Below, one piece after another: positions 30,175 to 38,458 of a stretch of 38,478 nt of DNA (position 1 is the first letter of the stretch; every line of letters begins with the position of its first letter). The DNA is from Muribaculaceae bacterium (GTDB taxonomy: Bacteria; Bacteroidota; Bacteroidia; Bacteroidales; Muribaculaceae): NCBI GenBank assembly GCA_029061225.1, contig JAIDSM010000043.1, positions 1-38,478 of the forward strand, read 5' to 3'. The notes under the pieces are model-generated. The model worked only from the letters and a program-made list of their open reading frames with translations, made no database searches and was not told the DNA's origin. A program made the translations under genes and the position numbers.

Positions 30175-30294
30175 ACAGAATTAAATACTCAGCCCGTTCT
30201 TCATCATTGAAATTGACAAAAGTTCTGCGCCTCAAAATCCCTCACTCAATAATACCTTATAGAGAGTCAAATTATCAACTATACGGACATTGCT

Positions 30295-30326
30295 TTTGGA
30301 TATTCAAGGAAAAATCATTAATTTTG
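30295..30326 (+). promoter_or_regulatory. Bacteroidota-type promoter upstream of ROK-manA
   Basis: TTTG (30295-30298), 20 nt, TAATTTTG (30319-30326): a full consensus match. The transcript would carry a leader of about 110 nt before the ROK start, containing the 20-codon frame at 30346. Confidence 0.78.
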
Positions 30327-30345
30327 TGAAATTAATGATTAAGAT

Positions 30346-30408
30346 ATGACACAAGAAACACCTGGCCTATTTGCTCAACCCAAAGGCAAATCAAGCCGTG
30401 ACTATTAG
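30346..30408 (+). CDS. 20-codon frame: leader peptide or truncated gene start
   Basis: The frame begins 20 bp after the -7 box and encodes MTQETPGLFAQPKGKSSRDY, then TAG. It could be the surviving 5' end of a gene lost in the rearrangement next door, or a leader peptide for ROK-manA. It has no regulatory codon run, so the first reading is favoured, with low confidence. Confidence 0.3.
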   Translation: MTQETPGLFAQPKGKSSRDY

Positions 30409-30442
30409 TGGCTCAACTCTTAACCCTTAACCCTTGAAATAA

Positions 30443-31558
30443 ATGTACAGACACGATAACAGAACAGTCATAACGCTCGACGCAGGAGGCACGAATTTCG
30501 TATTCGGCGCTATGCGCGCCTGCGAATACATCATCGAGCCGATCACGTATCCTGCCAACGCCCACGACCTTGACCTCTGCCTTGACACTATGGTGAAGGG
30601 CTTCCGTGAAGTGATAGATAAGCTTGACGAGAAACCTGTAGCGATAAGTTTCGCATTCCCCGGGCCCGCCGACTATCCCAACGGCATCATCGGAGGGTAT
30701 CTGCCCAACTTCCCGTCATTCCGCGACGGTGTGGCTCTCGGCCCGTTCCTGAAGAACGAATTCGGCATCCCGGTATTCATCAACAACGACGGCGACCTTT
30801 TCGCTGTAGGCGAGGCGCTCTGCGGTGCCCTTCCCGAAGTGAACCGCCGCCTTGCGGAGGCTGGAAGCGCAAAACGGTTCCAAAACCTCTTAGGCTATAC
30901 ATTCGGCACTGGTTTCGGCGTGGGAATCGTGGTCAACAGGCGGCTCAACAGAGGCGACAATTCCTGCGTGGAGACCTTCTGCCTGCCCCACAAGATGAAG
31001 GAAGGGATAATAGTCGAGGAAGGTGTGGCGGTGCGCGCCATCAAGCGTGTATACGCCGAGGCGTCAGGCGACTATGGTCATAACTTCGAGCCGAAGGTAA
31101 TATGCGAGATAGCCGACGGAAACCGGGAGGGCAACCGGGAGGCTGCCCGTAAGGCTTTCGCGGAGTTCGGAGAAGTGGCCGGCGACGCGATGGCGATCGC
31201 CGCACAGCTCATTGACGGCATAATCGTGATCGGCGGCGGCATCACGGCAGCCGGACGCTGGATCATGCCCTCGCTCATCAAGGAACTTCGTTCCAGTCTC
31301 GCGACACTTGGAGGCGACAGCGTGCGCAGGGTGCAGATGGAGGTCTTCGACCTCGACGACCCCGTTCAGTTCGAGAGATTCGCCGCAGGAAATCCGAAGA
31401 CAATCGCGGTCAGAGGCACCAACATTACGGTGGAGTACGACGACATGAAGCGCATCGGCGTCATGCTCTCTAAACTTGGAGCGAGCAAGGCTATATCCGT
31501 AGGAGCCTATTCCTTCGCCCTTTCGAAAATTGACGAGGAGGAAGAGAAGAATGATTGA
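30443..31558 (+). CDS. ROK-family protein, probable sugar kinase
   Basis: This 371-residue protein has the ROK phosphate-binding motif near its start (LDAGGTNFVFG), the sugar/catalytic block INNDGDLFAVGEAL with the expected catalytic Asp, GYTFGTGFGVGIV, and a C-terminal IIVIGGGI. ROK kinases phosphorylate hexoses with ATP. The coupled mannose-6-phosphate isomerase gene makes a hexose such as fructose or mannose a likely substrate. The CxCGxxGCxE zinc motif typical of many ROK proteins is not seen; the region reads ETFCLPHKMKEG. There is no HTH, so it is an enzyme rather than a repressor. Its last 8 bp overlap manA. Confidence 0.88.
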   Translation: MYRHDNRTVITLDAGGTNFVFGAMRACEYIIEPITYPANAHDLDLCLDTMVKGFREVIDKLDEKPVAISFAFPGPADYPNGIIGGYLPNFPSFRDGVALGPFLKNEFGIPVFINNDGDLFAVGEALCGALPEVNRRLAEAGSAKRFQNLLGYTFGTGFGVGIVVNRRLNRGDNSCVETFCLPHKMKEGIIVEEGVAVRAIKRVYAEASGDYGHNFEPKVICEIADGNREGNREAARKAFAEFGEVAGDAMAIAAQLIDGIIVIGGGITAAGRWIMPSLIKELRSSLATLGGDSVRRVQMEVFDLDDPVQFERFAAGNPKTIAVRGTNITVEYDDMKRIGVMLSKLGASKAISVGAYSFALSKIDEEEEKND

Positions 31559-32504
31559 TAGGAGCCCGATTAAGTTCACCCCATATCTAAAGAGTGTAAT
31601 ATGGGGAGGCGATAGGATATGCACGTATAAAGGCATAGAGCAGACTGAGGCCAAAGTGGGGGAGAGCTGGGAAATCTCGGCTGTCCCCGGTCATGAGTCG
31701 GTGGTGGCCGAAGGGCCCTACAAAGGTATGGGAATAACAGAACTCATCGAGTGTTTCGGCACGGAACTGTTGGGTACCGATGTCTTCAGACGATATGACG
31801 GCAAGTTTCCGCTTCTCATAAAGCTGATCGATGCCAACGACAATCTGTCGGTGCAGGTGCATCCCGACGACGACCTGGCCAGAGAACGCCACGACAGCCT
31901 CGGTAAGAGCGAGATGTGGTATATAATCGACGCCGATGAAGGCGCTAAGATATACTCAGGACTCAACAGAGAGATGACCCCTGAGGAATTCGTACGTCTG
32001 GTGGAGGAGAATGCCATCGAGCAGGCACTCGCCGTGCATGACTCCCAAGCGGGTGATGTATTCTTCCTTCCCGCAGGACGCGTCCATTCCATAGGCTCCG
32101 GCAATCTGCTCGCTGAGATTCAGGAGTCGAGCGACATCACCTACCGTATCTATGACTACGGCCGCCGCGATGCCGACGGCAATCTGCGTGAACTGCACAC
32201 AGAGCAGGCGAAAGATGCCATAGACTTTACTTATCATGAGGAATATAGATCCGCTCCTGCTGATCCGGAAAAGTCATATGCGGTCATCGCTGAGTGCAGT
32301 CATTTCAAAGTGGGGCGTGTGTTGCTCGACGGAGAAATAGAGCTTGCCTATGCCCCGACATCCTTTACAGTGCTGATGTGTCTGGAAGGGGGGTGCTCGA
32401 TTGGCGAAATGAAGTTGAAGGCCGGAGAGACGGTACTCATCCCGGCTGCCATGACCTCCTTTAAATTAAAAGGGAAAGCTACTTTGCTCGCGGCGAGAAG
32501 CTGA
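31551..32504 (+). CDS. manA: Mannose-6-phosphate isomerase, class I
   Basis: This enzyme interconverts mannose-6-phosphate and fructose-6-phosphate, and uses zinc. The 317-residue short form has LSVQVHPDD (zinc ligands, His104) with SEMWYIID following, then FFLPAGRVHSIGSGNLLAEIQESSDITYRIYDYGR with the second His and active-site Arg. The start at 31551 is chosen because GAGGAGGAAGAG precedes it and the protein then begins at the usual FTPYLKSVIWGG. The longer frame from 31530 adds only basic residues. It overlaps the ROK gene by 8 bp, so the two are coupled. Confidence 0.93.
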   Translation: MIDRSPIKFTPYLKSVIWGGDRICTYKGIEQTEAKVGESWEISAVPGHESVVAEGPYKGMGITELIECFGTELLGTDVFRRYDGKFPLLIKLIDANDNLSVQVHPDDDLARERHDSLGKSEMWYIIDADEGAKIYSGLNREMTPEEFVRLVEENAIEQALAVHDSQAGDVFFLPAGRVHSIGSGNLLAEIQESSDITYRIYDYGRRDADGNLRELHTEQAKDAIDFTYHEEYRSAPADPEKSYAVIAECSHFKVGRVLLDGEIELAYAPTSFTVLMCLEGGCSIGEMKLKAGETVLIPAAMTSFKLKGKATLLAARS

Positions 32505-32509
32505 GAAGC

Positions 32510-32645
32510 CAATTGCTGATAGCTGAAAACTGATCGCTTAAAGCTGAAAGCTTACTGCTGGCCGCTGATCGCAGAAAGCTAATAACTGAAAGCTGATCGC
32601 TGAAAGCTAATCTCTTAAGACTTAAGACTCAAGACTTAAGACTTT
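32510..32645. repeat. Degenerate tandem repeat (AGCTGAAAGCTGATCGCTG type)
   Basis: Many imperfect GCTGAAAGCT / GCTGATCGCT units lie here, then TTAAGACT(T/C)AAGACT repeats up to the DUF4294 stop. It separates convergent genes. No hairpin with a T-run is seen. Confidence 0.7.
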
Positions 32646-32646
32646 A

Positions 32647-33288
32647 TCACAGCTGTCCTTGTTCTATGAGGAAGGCGATGCGGTCGATCATCGCGTCGTC
32701 TTTATTTGATTCCGGATGGAAGCCTGCCTTCATGTTCATGCCGAAAAACTTCCCGAAAGTCTGCCAGAATCCTGCGCGGAAACTTCCGAGGAAGGCTTTG
32801 ACGATGTTGAAGGAACTCTGGTCAGTCTCCCGGTTGATGAGCTTGAGGAGAATCTTGCCCTGGTTTTTTGTCATATGCTTCACTACCGGCTTATACTGCT
32901 CGAATATATCTTTCTCAAGCGTCTTAAGATGCTTCTCGCGGGTCTTTTCATCGGGGATGGTGAGGATATACTCATAGGTCTCGCAGAGCGTGGCGAAGGC
33001 AAGCTTGGCGTAGGGGAGTGTCTTGCGCACGTCGCGCACCGTCTTCCAGTAGAAATCCTCTTGCTTCTTGTTCTTGAACTTCATGGGAGGATAGACGTGG
33101 AAGTCCTTGAAGACAGTCATGCGCACCGAGTCGCCGTACTCATCCACGAAGCGGTAGTAGCCCCTGACCGGATTGACCTTGACCTTTAGGTCGCCCTCAT
33201 ATTCCGGAATTTCGGGCACGGCGCCTCGGCTTCCAAAAGCTACGGAAGCTAACACGAACACCAGTATTATCCTCAATGCATAGTTCAT
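32647..33288 (-). CDS. DUF4294 domain secreted protein
   Basis: This 213-residue protein has a signal peptide (MNYALRIILVFVLASVAFGSRG). Its central region matches the DUF4294 family of Bacteroidota: FKDFHVYPPMKFKNKKQEDFYWKTVRDVRKTLPYAKLA and ILLKLINRETDQSSFNIVKAFLGSFRAGFWQTFGKFF. The function is unknown; it is probably periplasmic. The track-length start is a TTG at 33297. I prefer the ATG at 33288, which gives a clean signal peptide. Repeat DNA lies immediately upstream. Confidence 0.85.
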   Translation of the reverse strand: MNYALRIILVFVLASVAFGSRGAVPEIPEYEGDLKVKVNPVRGYYRFVDEYGDSVRMTVFKDFHVYPPMKFKNKKQEDFYWKTVRDVRKTLPYAKLAFATLCETYEYILTIPDEKTREKHLKTLEKDIFEQYKPVVKHMTKNQGKILLKLINRETDQSSFNIVKAFLGSFRAGFWQTFGKFFGMNMKAGFHPESNKDDAMIDRIAFLIEQGQL

Positions 33289-33315
33289 AATGCACAATTA
33301 ATAGTTAAGTTATTT

Positions 33316-33468
33316 AAGTTTCGCAAGCTCAACTTAAGGTTTATGGGTTAAATGGTTATGGGGTTATATCAGACGAGGTATAGCCCTTCTGAAGTAAATA
33401 TTCAAATTTTACTTATAACCCTTTAACCTAATAACCTTATAACCCTCAACTTTCGCTTACGAAAGTTG
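33316..33468. repeat. ~153-bp palindromic element with terminal hairpins (copy B)
   Basis: The left end AAGTT...AACTT (33316-33335) and the right end, a perfect 9-bp hairpin CAACTTTCG-CTTA-CGAAAGTTG (33447-33468), frame GGTTTAT/GGTTAAAT/GGTTAT units facing AACCCTTT/AACCTAAT/AACCTTAT units. Size and order match copy A at 18595-18746. The centres of the two copies are unrelated. Confidence 0.7.
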
Positions 33469-33478
33469 AATTAAGTTA

Positions 33479-34093
33479 TCAGCTTTCTGAGGCTGACTCG
33501 GGGCTAGCGTAAACCTCCAATCCATTGACTATGCCGGACCCGGTGAGGAGGAAGATGGCGTCGGGCCCGAGACGGAACAGGGGTTCGAGAAAGGAATGCC
33601 GGAGGTCGATCTTCGATTCCAGTCTACTGACGATGGCGGCGCATCTTTCCGGATGGCGTTCACGTAAGGCCTCTATCTCGCTGAGATTGTCTCTATAACC
33701 GATGAAATCCATCATCTTCTCCATCAATAAAACGTTAAGGCTGGCGAGATGTTGCGGATAGTGCTCTATTACGGCTGCGATTTCGGGGAAAAGATGCTGG
33801 AAATATGGCTCCCTGCCGTAAGCCGCCTCTATCGCTCCAAGGTGGATGCGTGTCCAGTCACCGTGTGCCGATACTTCCAGAAGCTCCGGTTTCAGACGCT
33901 TGACGGCGGACGAACCGCCCGTCACGGGCACCGTAAGCACCATCCCTTCAGGCGCGTTCGACTCTATCAGAGTGCGTGTATAGTCGCGTGTCTTCAGTTT
34001 CTTAAGATCGACCTTACCCTGCATCCATGCTGTGGATGCCAGGTAAGGGGGTAATCTGAAGACTGAAGACTGAAGACTGAAGACTATTTCCAT
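33479..34093 (-). CDS. WbqC-like family protein
   Basis: This 204-residue protein contains RLPPYLASTAWM near the start, DYTRTLIESNAPEGMVLTVPVTGGSSA, and HLGAIEAAYGREPYFQHLFPEI. This is the pattern of WbqC-like proteins, some of which sit in polysaccharide biosynthesis loci. It overlaps the lepB stop by 10 bp, which is the usual lepB-wbqC order in Bacteroidota. The first 13 residues (MEIVFSLQSSVFR) are coded by a TCTTCAG tandem repeat, but no later start would keep the conserved RLPPYLA segment. A start inside the repeat is therefore likely real but unusual. Confidence 0.8.
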   Translation of the reverse strand: MEIVFSLQSSVFRLPPYLASTAWMQGKVDLKKLKTRDYTRTLIESNAPEGMVLTVPVTGGSSAVKRLKPELLEVSAHGDWTRIHLGAIEAAYGREPYFQHLFPEIAAVIEHYPQHLASLNVLLMEKMMDFIGYRDNLSEIEALRERHPERCAAIVSRLESKIDLRHSFLEPLFRLGPDAIFLLTGSGIVNGLEVYASPESASES

Positions 34094-35514
34094 TTGGAAT
34101 CCTTGTCGGGATTGGCGTTGCGGAAGATGCGGTTCCAGCGTATCTTGCCGTCGAAAATCCCTTTTTCCTCGTCGAATGAAGCGAGAATGAACATCGGGCT
34201 GCCGACGATATGGTCTTCCGGTACGAAGCCCCAGTAGCGTGAGTCGGCTGATCGGTCACGGTTGTCTCCCTGCATCCAGTAATAGTCCATCTTGAAGGTA
34301 TACTTGTCTCTCTCCTTTCCGTTGATGAAGATCTTGCCGTCGCGCACATGAAGGTCGTTGCCCTCATATGTGCGTATCGCACGCTCGTAGATAGGGAGGT
34401 TCTGGAGCGTAAGCTTCAAGGTGCTTCCCTTCTTAGGAATCCATATCTTACCCATAGTGGGGCGTGTCCAGCCGTAGCTGTTGCCAAGCGGGAACATACC
34501 TCCGAGTTCGTAGAAACCGGTCTGAGACTCCTTGATGAGCTCTCCGTCGACTTCCGGCCAACTCTCCACGGCGGCTTTCGCCTCTTTGGTGAGGGGCACG
34601 TCGTAGAACATATAGGGAATGCCGTCTACCTGCATGGGCGCGTCGCCGTGGTCTTCGGCGCGTACGCCTATTTCCAGCCATTTCTCAAGCGGAATCGCGC
34701 TCTTTACGGGAATGACGTAGTTGTACTGGACGTTCTCAGCATCTTCGATAGGCTTGCCGTCGATGTATATCACGTCCTCCTTGATCTCGAGAGTCTCGCC
34801 CGGTAAGCCGATGGCTCGCTTCACGTAATTCTCGCGACGGTCGACCGGACGAACGACGAGATCGCCAAACATTGCCTTGTTGGCCTTGATATATGCCTTG
34901 GGATCTTCGATGCCGCGACGGCTCAGCTCGTAGCAGATCTGATAATAGTCGGGATTCGGCACCTTGGTCGCCACTGTGTCGCCGTTGGGATAGTTGAAGA
35001 CCACGATGTCGCCGCGCTCGATGTTGCGGATGCCTTTCAGACGATGGTATTTCAACTGTGGCTCATCTATGTAGCTCTTGGTGTTGATGAGCGGTAGCGT
35101 ATGCTGTGCGAGCGGGAAATGAAGTGGCGTCTGTGGCACACGCGGGCCGTAGATGGTCTTGTTGACCCACAGATAGTCGCCCACGAGAAGCGACTTCTCA
35201 AGCGACGACGATGGTATCTTGTAGTTCTGGCCGATGAACGCGAAGATGAAATATACCAGAATAAGGGCATAGATGATGGCGTCGAGCCATGAGAAGATGG
35301 TGCGCGTAGGCTCCTTGGTTTTCTTCCACCAGGTCCATGGCACATATCCTGTGATGTAGATGTCTACGAGCAGCAGCCAGAGCAGCAGCAGCCAGGGATT
35401 TCCCATCCATATCACCCAGAGGAAGAATATGAGGGACACTATGCCGAAGCGCACCCAGCGTGTGGGGCGCACTTTTTTCAGTCTATCGCGAAGATCGGAA
35501 ATAAATGAATTCAT
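34084..35514 (-). CDS. lepB: Signal peptidase I
   Basis: This S26 membrane protease removes signal peptides from exported proteins. The 476-residue length is the long Bacteroidota form. Membrane helices lie near residues 23-37, 40-58 and 77-95. The catalytic serine is S104 in IPSSSLEKSL, and the general-base lysine is K232 in NYVKRAIGLPGE. The substrate box GDNRDRSADSRYWGFVPEDHIVG lies near the end. It follows dapB by 95 bp of repeat DNA and overlaps the WbqC-like gene by 10 bp. The start at 35514 gives the usual MNSFISDLRDRLKK opening. Confidence 0.95.
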   Translation of the reverse strand: MNSFISDLRDRLKKVRPTRWVRFGIVSLIFFLWVIWMGNPWLLLLWLLLVDIYITGYVPWTWWKKTKEPTRTIFSWLDAIIYALILVYFIFAFIGQNYKIPSSSLEKSLLVGDYLWVNKTIYGPRVPQTPLHFPLAQHTLPLINTKSYIDEPQLKYHRLKGIRNIERGDIVVFNYPNGDTVATKVPNPDYYQICYELSRRGIEDPKAYIKANKAMFGDLVVRPVDRRENYVKRAIGLPGETLEIKEDVIYIDGKPIEDAENVQYNYVIPVKSAIPLEKWLEIGVRAEDHGDAPMQVDGIPYMFYDVPLTKEAKAAVESWPEVDGELIKESQTGFYELGGMFPLGNSYGWTRPTMGKIWIPKKGSTLKLTLQNLPIYERAIRTYEGNDLHVRDGKIFINGKERDKYTFKMDYYWMQGDNRDRSADSRYWGFVPEDHIVGSPMFILASFDEEKGIFDGKIRWNRIFRNANPDKDSKWK

Positions 35515-35544
35515 AATGTATTATAACGGAAAACGCTCGTGCTT

Positions 35545-35606
35545 ATTGCATAACGCACTACGCGATACGCGCTACGCGCTACACGATACGCAAATCGCGA
35601 TGCGCA
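35545..35606. repeat. CG-rich short repeat (TACGCGCTACGCGC type)
   Basis: Overlapping CTACGCG / ATACGC / ATCGCGATGCGC units fill the dapB-lepB gap. They are locally palindromic and could form competing hairpins. They differ in base composition from the AT-type repeats elsewhere. Confidence 0.65.
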
Positions 35607-35609
35607 CTA

Positions 35610-36392
35610 TTAGAACTTGAGCATATCCTTCATCGTGAAGAAACCTGTCTCTCCGGAGCCGAGCTTAATTGGTCCGACCGAGAATTTCTTGCATTTCTCC
35701 GCGAGCCATTCGGCGGCGAGTACGGCTCCCAGGGCGAAACCCTCGCGGCTCTTGGCGGAGTGGGATATGGTTATGGTGTCCTGCGGCGAATCCCAGGTCA
35801 CAGTGTGGATGCCGGGGACTTCTCCTTCTCTCTTATGCGAGATGTAGAGCGTGCGGTCTTCAGGGTTTTCTGAATTCCCGGCGCTTTCGGCCGGCTCTTT
35901 CCAGCTGTCGACCTTGTCGGAGACCTCGATGAGCTCTTCGGCTATTGTGATGGCTGTCCCTGATGGATGGTCGAGTTTATGGACATGGTGTATTTCCTCC
36001 ATCGAGGGGGTGTATTGCGGATATTTGTTCATTATGCCTGCGAGGTAACGGCTTACAGCCTCGAAGATGTTGACTCCGATCGAGAAGTTGGAGCTGTAGA
36101 GCATCGCGCCCTTGCCGCTGTCGCATACCGCCTTAACGGCATCGAGGGAATCGAGCCAGCCGGTAGTGCCGCATACGACCGGGATTCCGGCTGAGAAGCA
36201 GCGGAGCAGGTTGTTGACAGCTGTGTCGGGTTGTGAGAACTCTATGGCCACATCCGACTTCCTGAATGCCTTTGAGTCGATGTCAGCTAAATTATCGGCG
36301 TCGATGATGACGCTTATCTCGTGGCCTCGTTCGAGTGCTATGCGCTCGATCATGTGGCCCATTTTGCCGTAGCCTATGATTGCGATTTTCAT
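35610..36392 (-). CDS. dapB: 4-hydroxy-tetrahydrodipicolinate reductase
   Basis: DapB makes tetrahydrodipicolinate in the lysine/diaminopimelate pathway, using NAD(P)H. The 260-residue protein has the nucleotide-binding GYGKMG motif, VVCGTTGW, SSNFSIGVNIFE and the catalytic/substrate block EEIHHVHKLDHPSGTA. Its length is typical. It lies upstream of lepB on the same strand, as in many Bacteroidota. Confidence 0.95.
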   Translation of the reverse strand: MKIAIIGYGKMGHMIERIALERGHEISVIIDADNLADIDSKAFRKSDVAIEFSQPDTAVNNLLRCFSAGIPVVCGTTGWLDSLDAVKAVCDSGKGAMLYSSNFSIGVNIFEAVSRYLAGIMNKYPQYTPSMEEIHHVHKLDHPSGTAITIAEELIEVSDKVDSWKEPAESAGNSENPEDRTLYISHKREGEVPGIHTVTWDSPQDTITISHSAKSREGFALGAVLAAEWLAEKCKKFSVGPIKLGSGETGFFTMKDMLKF

Positions 36393-36519
36393 ATGTCTTG
36401 AGTTTTTGTGTTTTCAGTTATCAGCTTCCTGGTTTCAAATTTCAGGTTCCTGTTTGCAATTGTCAGTCTTCATTTTCTCATCCAAACGCCCAATGTCCAA
36501 CGCCCAACGTCCAACGCTC
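36393..36519. repeat. Short-repeat spacer (CCCAATGTCCAACGCCCAAC type)
   Basis: The part at about 36481-36520 has alternating CCAACG(C/T)CCAA units, and the rest has TTTCAGTTATCAG/TTTCAAATTTCAGG-like units. No gene, promoter or terminator can be supported. Confidence 0.6.
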
Positions 36520-37473
36520 TCAAAATCCGAAAGCAATGTTGTCGATGTAGAGCGTGAGGCCTTCCGTGCCGATAAAGGGTTCGCCGCAGGAGGCCGACGC
36601 CATCATCAGCACATGGGTGGGTGTAGCGTTGGCGTCGTCCCATCCCACTTCATGCACCGGCACGAGCTTTCCTTTCGAATTGCGCGCATAGTAGGCCTTA
36701 TCCCCGTCAAGAAGTCCCATCCATGGTTTATAGAAGGGCTGCTTGGTGATGTCTCCGTAATGGATCGGAAGCTCATGCTTGCGAGTCCAGGGAATCGACT
36801 TATTGTATCGTTCGCGTCCTGTGCCGACACGCTTTGCATAGATATTGCCGTCCTTATCTTCCCAACGTCTCTGCAGCAGCACATAGACTTCTGCGTTGTC
36901 GCGCCCCTGAAGCGTCTTCTGCTTGCTGAAACCGGTGGATTTCGTGCGGGTATTTTCCTTCGGCATTACTATCTCGTAGTCATATACGAGGGCTTTGGGA
37001 CGTTTTGTGTAGGGGATGCCCATCTCCATTTTGGAGAAGGCTCCCTTTGTGGAGGTGACAGGTTCGAAGAGTTGTCCGAGGAAAATAGAGCCGGCCACCA
37101 TCACGTCCATGTTTACGATGCCGAGCGCCTTCACCTCCTCCATCTTGGCCTCGCACTTCGCGACCGTGCTTCCCCCTCGCTTGGCGGGGGAGACGGTGTT
37201 GGAGCCTTTCACTACTCCACACACTTTTGCGTATGCGTTGGAGTTTGCCCATGGAGATCCTCCCGTATTGCTGTATGGCTTGTTGCCGTTGACTGTAGCT
37301 TTCGGAGCTATCTCGTAGATGGTCTTCGGGTTGCCTCCGATGATCTTCGACTCCGTGATGTTGCGTGTCACCCAGTTTTCCATATCGGCGTATTTTATGG
37401 GTTCGAGCCGAAGGGCGTTGGCTGAGAGTGTCAGTGAGGCGAGAAATAGAGTGATGGGTAGATATCTGTTCAT
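36520..37473 (-). CDS. PCMD-domain secreted protein
   Basis: This 317-residue protein has a signal peptide (MNRYLPITLFLASLTLSANA). It shows the features of the putative carbohydrate metabolism domain found in Bacteroidota: MENWVTRNITESKIIGG near the start and, at the end, PTHVLMMASASCGEPFIGTEGLTLYIDNIAFGF. It probably adopts a jelly-roll and may bind or act on glycans; no catalytic residues are assigned. Its start overlaps the tatD stop by 4 bp, so it is coupled to it. Confidence 0.85.
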   Translation of the reverse strand: MNRYLPITLFLASLTLSANALRLEPIKYADMENWVTRNITESKIIGGNPKTIYEIAPKATVNGNKPYSNTGGSPWANSNAYAKVCGVVKGSNTVSPAKRGGSTVAKCEAKMEEVKALGIVNMDVMVAGSIFLGQLFEPVTSTKGAFSKMEMGIPYTKRPKALVYDYEIVMPKENTRTKSTGFSKQKTLQGRDNAEVYVLLQRRWEDKDGNIYAKRVGTGRERYNKSIPWTRKHELPIHYGDITKQPFYKPWMGLLDGDKAYYARNSKGKLVPVHEVGWDDANATPTHVLMMASASCGEPFIGTEGLTLYIDNIAFGF

Positions 37474-38132
37474 ATATTAGTGGTGTCGCTGTTCTGTATT
37501 GGACTGTTGAATATACTGCCGTTTGCGATGATGGCGTCGCGCAGCGGTTTCTGTGACGATTCCTCAAGACGTCTGATGATGGTATCGATAGGAAAATCCG
37601 ATTCATCGGTCTCGGCCAGCAGGCGGTCGGTCGGCGTTATGTCAAGCGATTCAGGGCTGAATTTCTCACCGAAACTCAGCCAGCATCCGGCTTTCAGGTA
37701 GATTTCCGCTATGGTGGGCTTGTTGCGGAAGCCGTGTATGATCCAGGGCATCTCAGGGTTGAGGTCTTTCTTCATTCCGGTCACTATGTCATGGGCCTTC
37801 ACGGCATGGATGATGAGAGGTTTCCTGAGTCTCTCAGCAAGGAGAGCCTGCTTGCGGAAGGCCAGCATCTGAGTGGCGAGCAGCCCGCCATGCGTGAGGT
37901 CGATGCCGCACTCTCCTACAGCCGCCACATACGGAGATGCGGCAGCCGCTACGAGCTCGACCCAGATCTCGTCCTTGATCCGGAGGCCGTCGCCGCAGTA
38001 GAGCGGAAGATCCCACGGGTGGAGGCCGACCGACCACAGCTGTGTCCCCTGCGCGATGAATCCTATCGGCGAGGTCGATATTATGGCGCCGGGTGCCGGA
38101 GCATGCTTATGTGTATGGCAATCAAGAATCAT
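37470..38132 (-). CDS. TatD-family metal-dependent hydrolase
   Basis: This 220-residue TIM-barrel hydrolase has DCHTHKH at the N-terminus (metal His pair), VGECGIDLTHGG (metal Glu), FRKQALLAERLRKPLIIHAV, and LLAETDESDFPID (late Asp). TatD enzymes are nucleases or hydrolases. This is the compact Bacteroidota form, shorter than the usual ~260 residues. The stop overlaps the PCMD gene start by 4 bp. It is the first gene of the minus-strand set down to wbqC-like. No full promoter is seen upstream. Confidence 0.9.
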   Translation of the reverse strand: MILDCHTHKHAPAPGAIISTSPIGFIAQGTQLWSVGLHPWDLPLYCGDGLRIKDEIWVELVAAAASPYVAAVGECGIDLTHGGLLATQMLAFRKQALLAERLRKPLIIHAVKAHDIVTGMKKDLNPEMPWIIHGFRNKPTIAEIYLKAGCWLSFGEKFSPESLDITPTDRLLAETDESDFPIDTIIRRLEESSQKPLRDAIIANGSIFNSPIQNSDTTNI

Positions 38133-38302
38133 ATCTTTATAACAAATTAATCGCCCTTTGAGAATCGGGAAGTGAGAAAATTCGGCGTTTCTCTTGTGGA
38201 GCTTTTCCTTTCCAGCCTAAAGCCAATCACTGACCACTGACCGCTCATCTCTTAAAACTTAAGACTGATTCCAATTTTTTTTGAAAAAATATTGCATGAA
38301 AA

Positions 38303-38334
38303 TTTGCGGGAATGGAAAAAATGTTGTAACTTTG
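38303..38334 (+). promoter_or_regulatory. Promoter of tRNA-Asp
   Basis: TTTG (38303-38306), 20 nt, TAACTTTG (38327-38334) is a textbook Bacteroidota promoter, about 50 bp upstream of the tRNA. Confidence 0.88.
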
Positions 38335-38384
38335 CACTCGCAATCGGGAAGAAACCCCGAGCGCAACTCCCACAAAGGAATCCT

Positions 38385-38458
38385 GGTGCGGTAGTTCAGC
38401 TGGTTAGAATGCCGGCCTGTCACGCCGGAGGTCGCGGGTTCAAGTCCCGTCCGCACCG
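38385..38458 (+). tRNA. tRNA-Asp (anticodon GTC)
   Basis: The 74-nt cloverleaf has acceptor arms GGTGCGG (38385-38391) and CCGCACC (38451-38457), discriminator G38458, anticodon stem CCGGC/GCCGG with loop CTGTCAC, and GTC at 38419-38421. The T-loop GGTTCAAGTCC is typical. CCA is not encoded (GCC follows). Confidence 0.97.

Noticed and set aside
31530-31550. Seven-residue longer start for mannose-6-phosphate isomerase
   Set aside because: It would lengthen the overlap with the ROK gene and add only basic residues; the ATG at 31551 has a purine-rich ribosome site and matches the family start.
38259-38456. Minus-strand 65-codon frame (MRTGLEPATSG...)
   Set aside because: It is the antisense of the tRNA-Asp gene and its promoter, a well-known type of spurious ORF.
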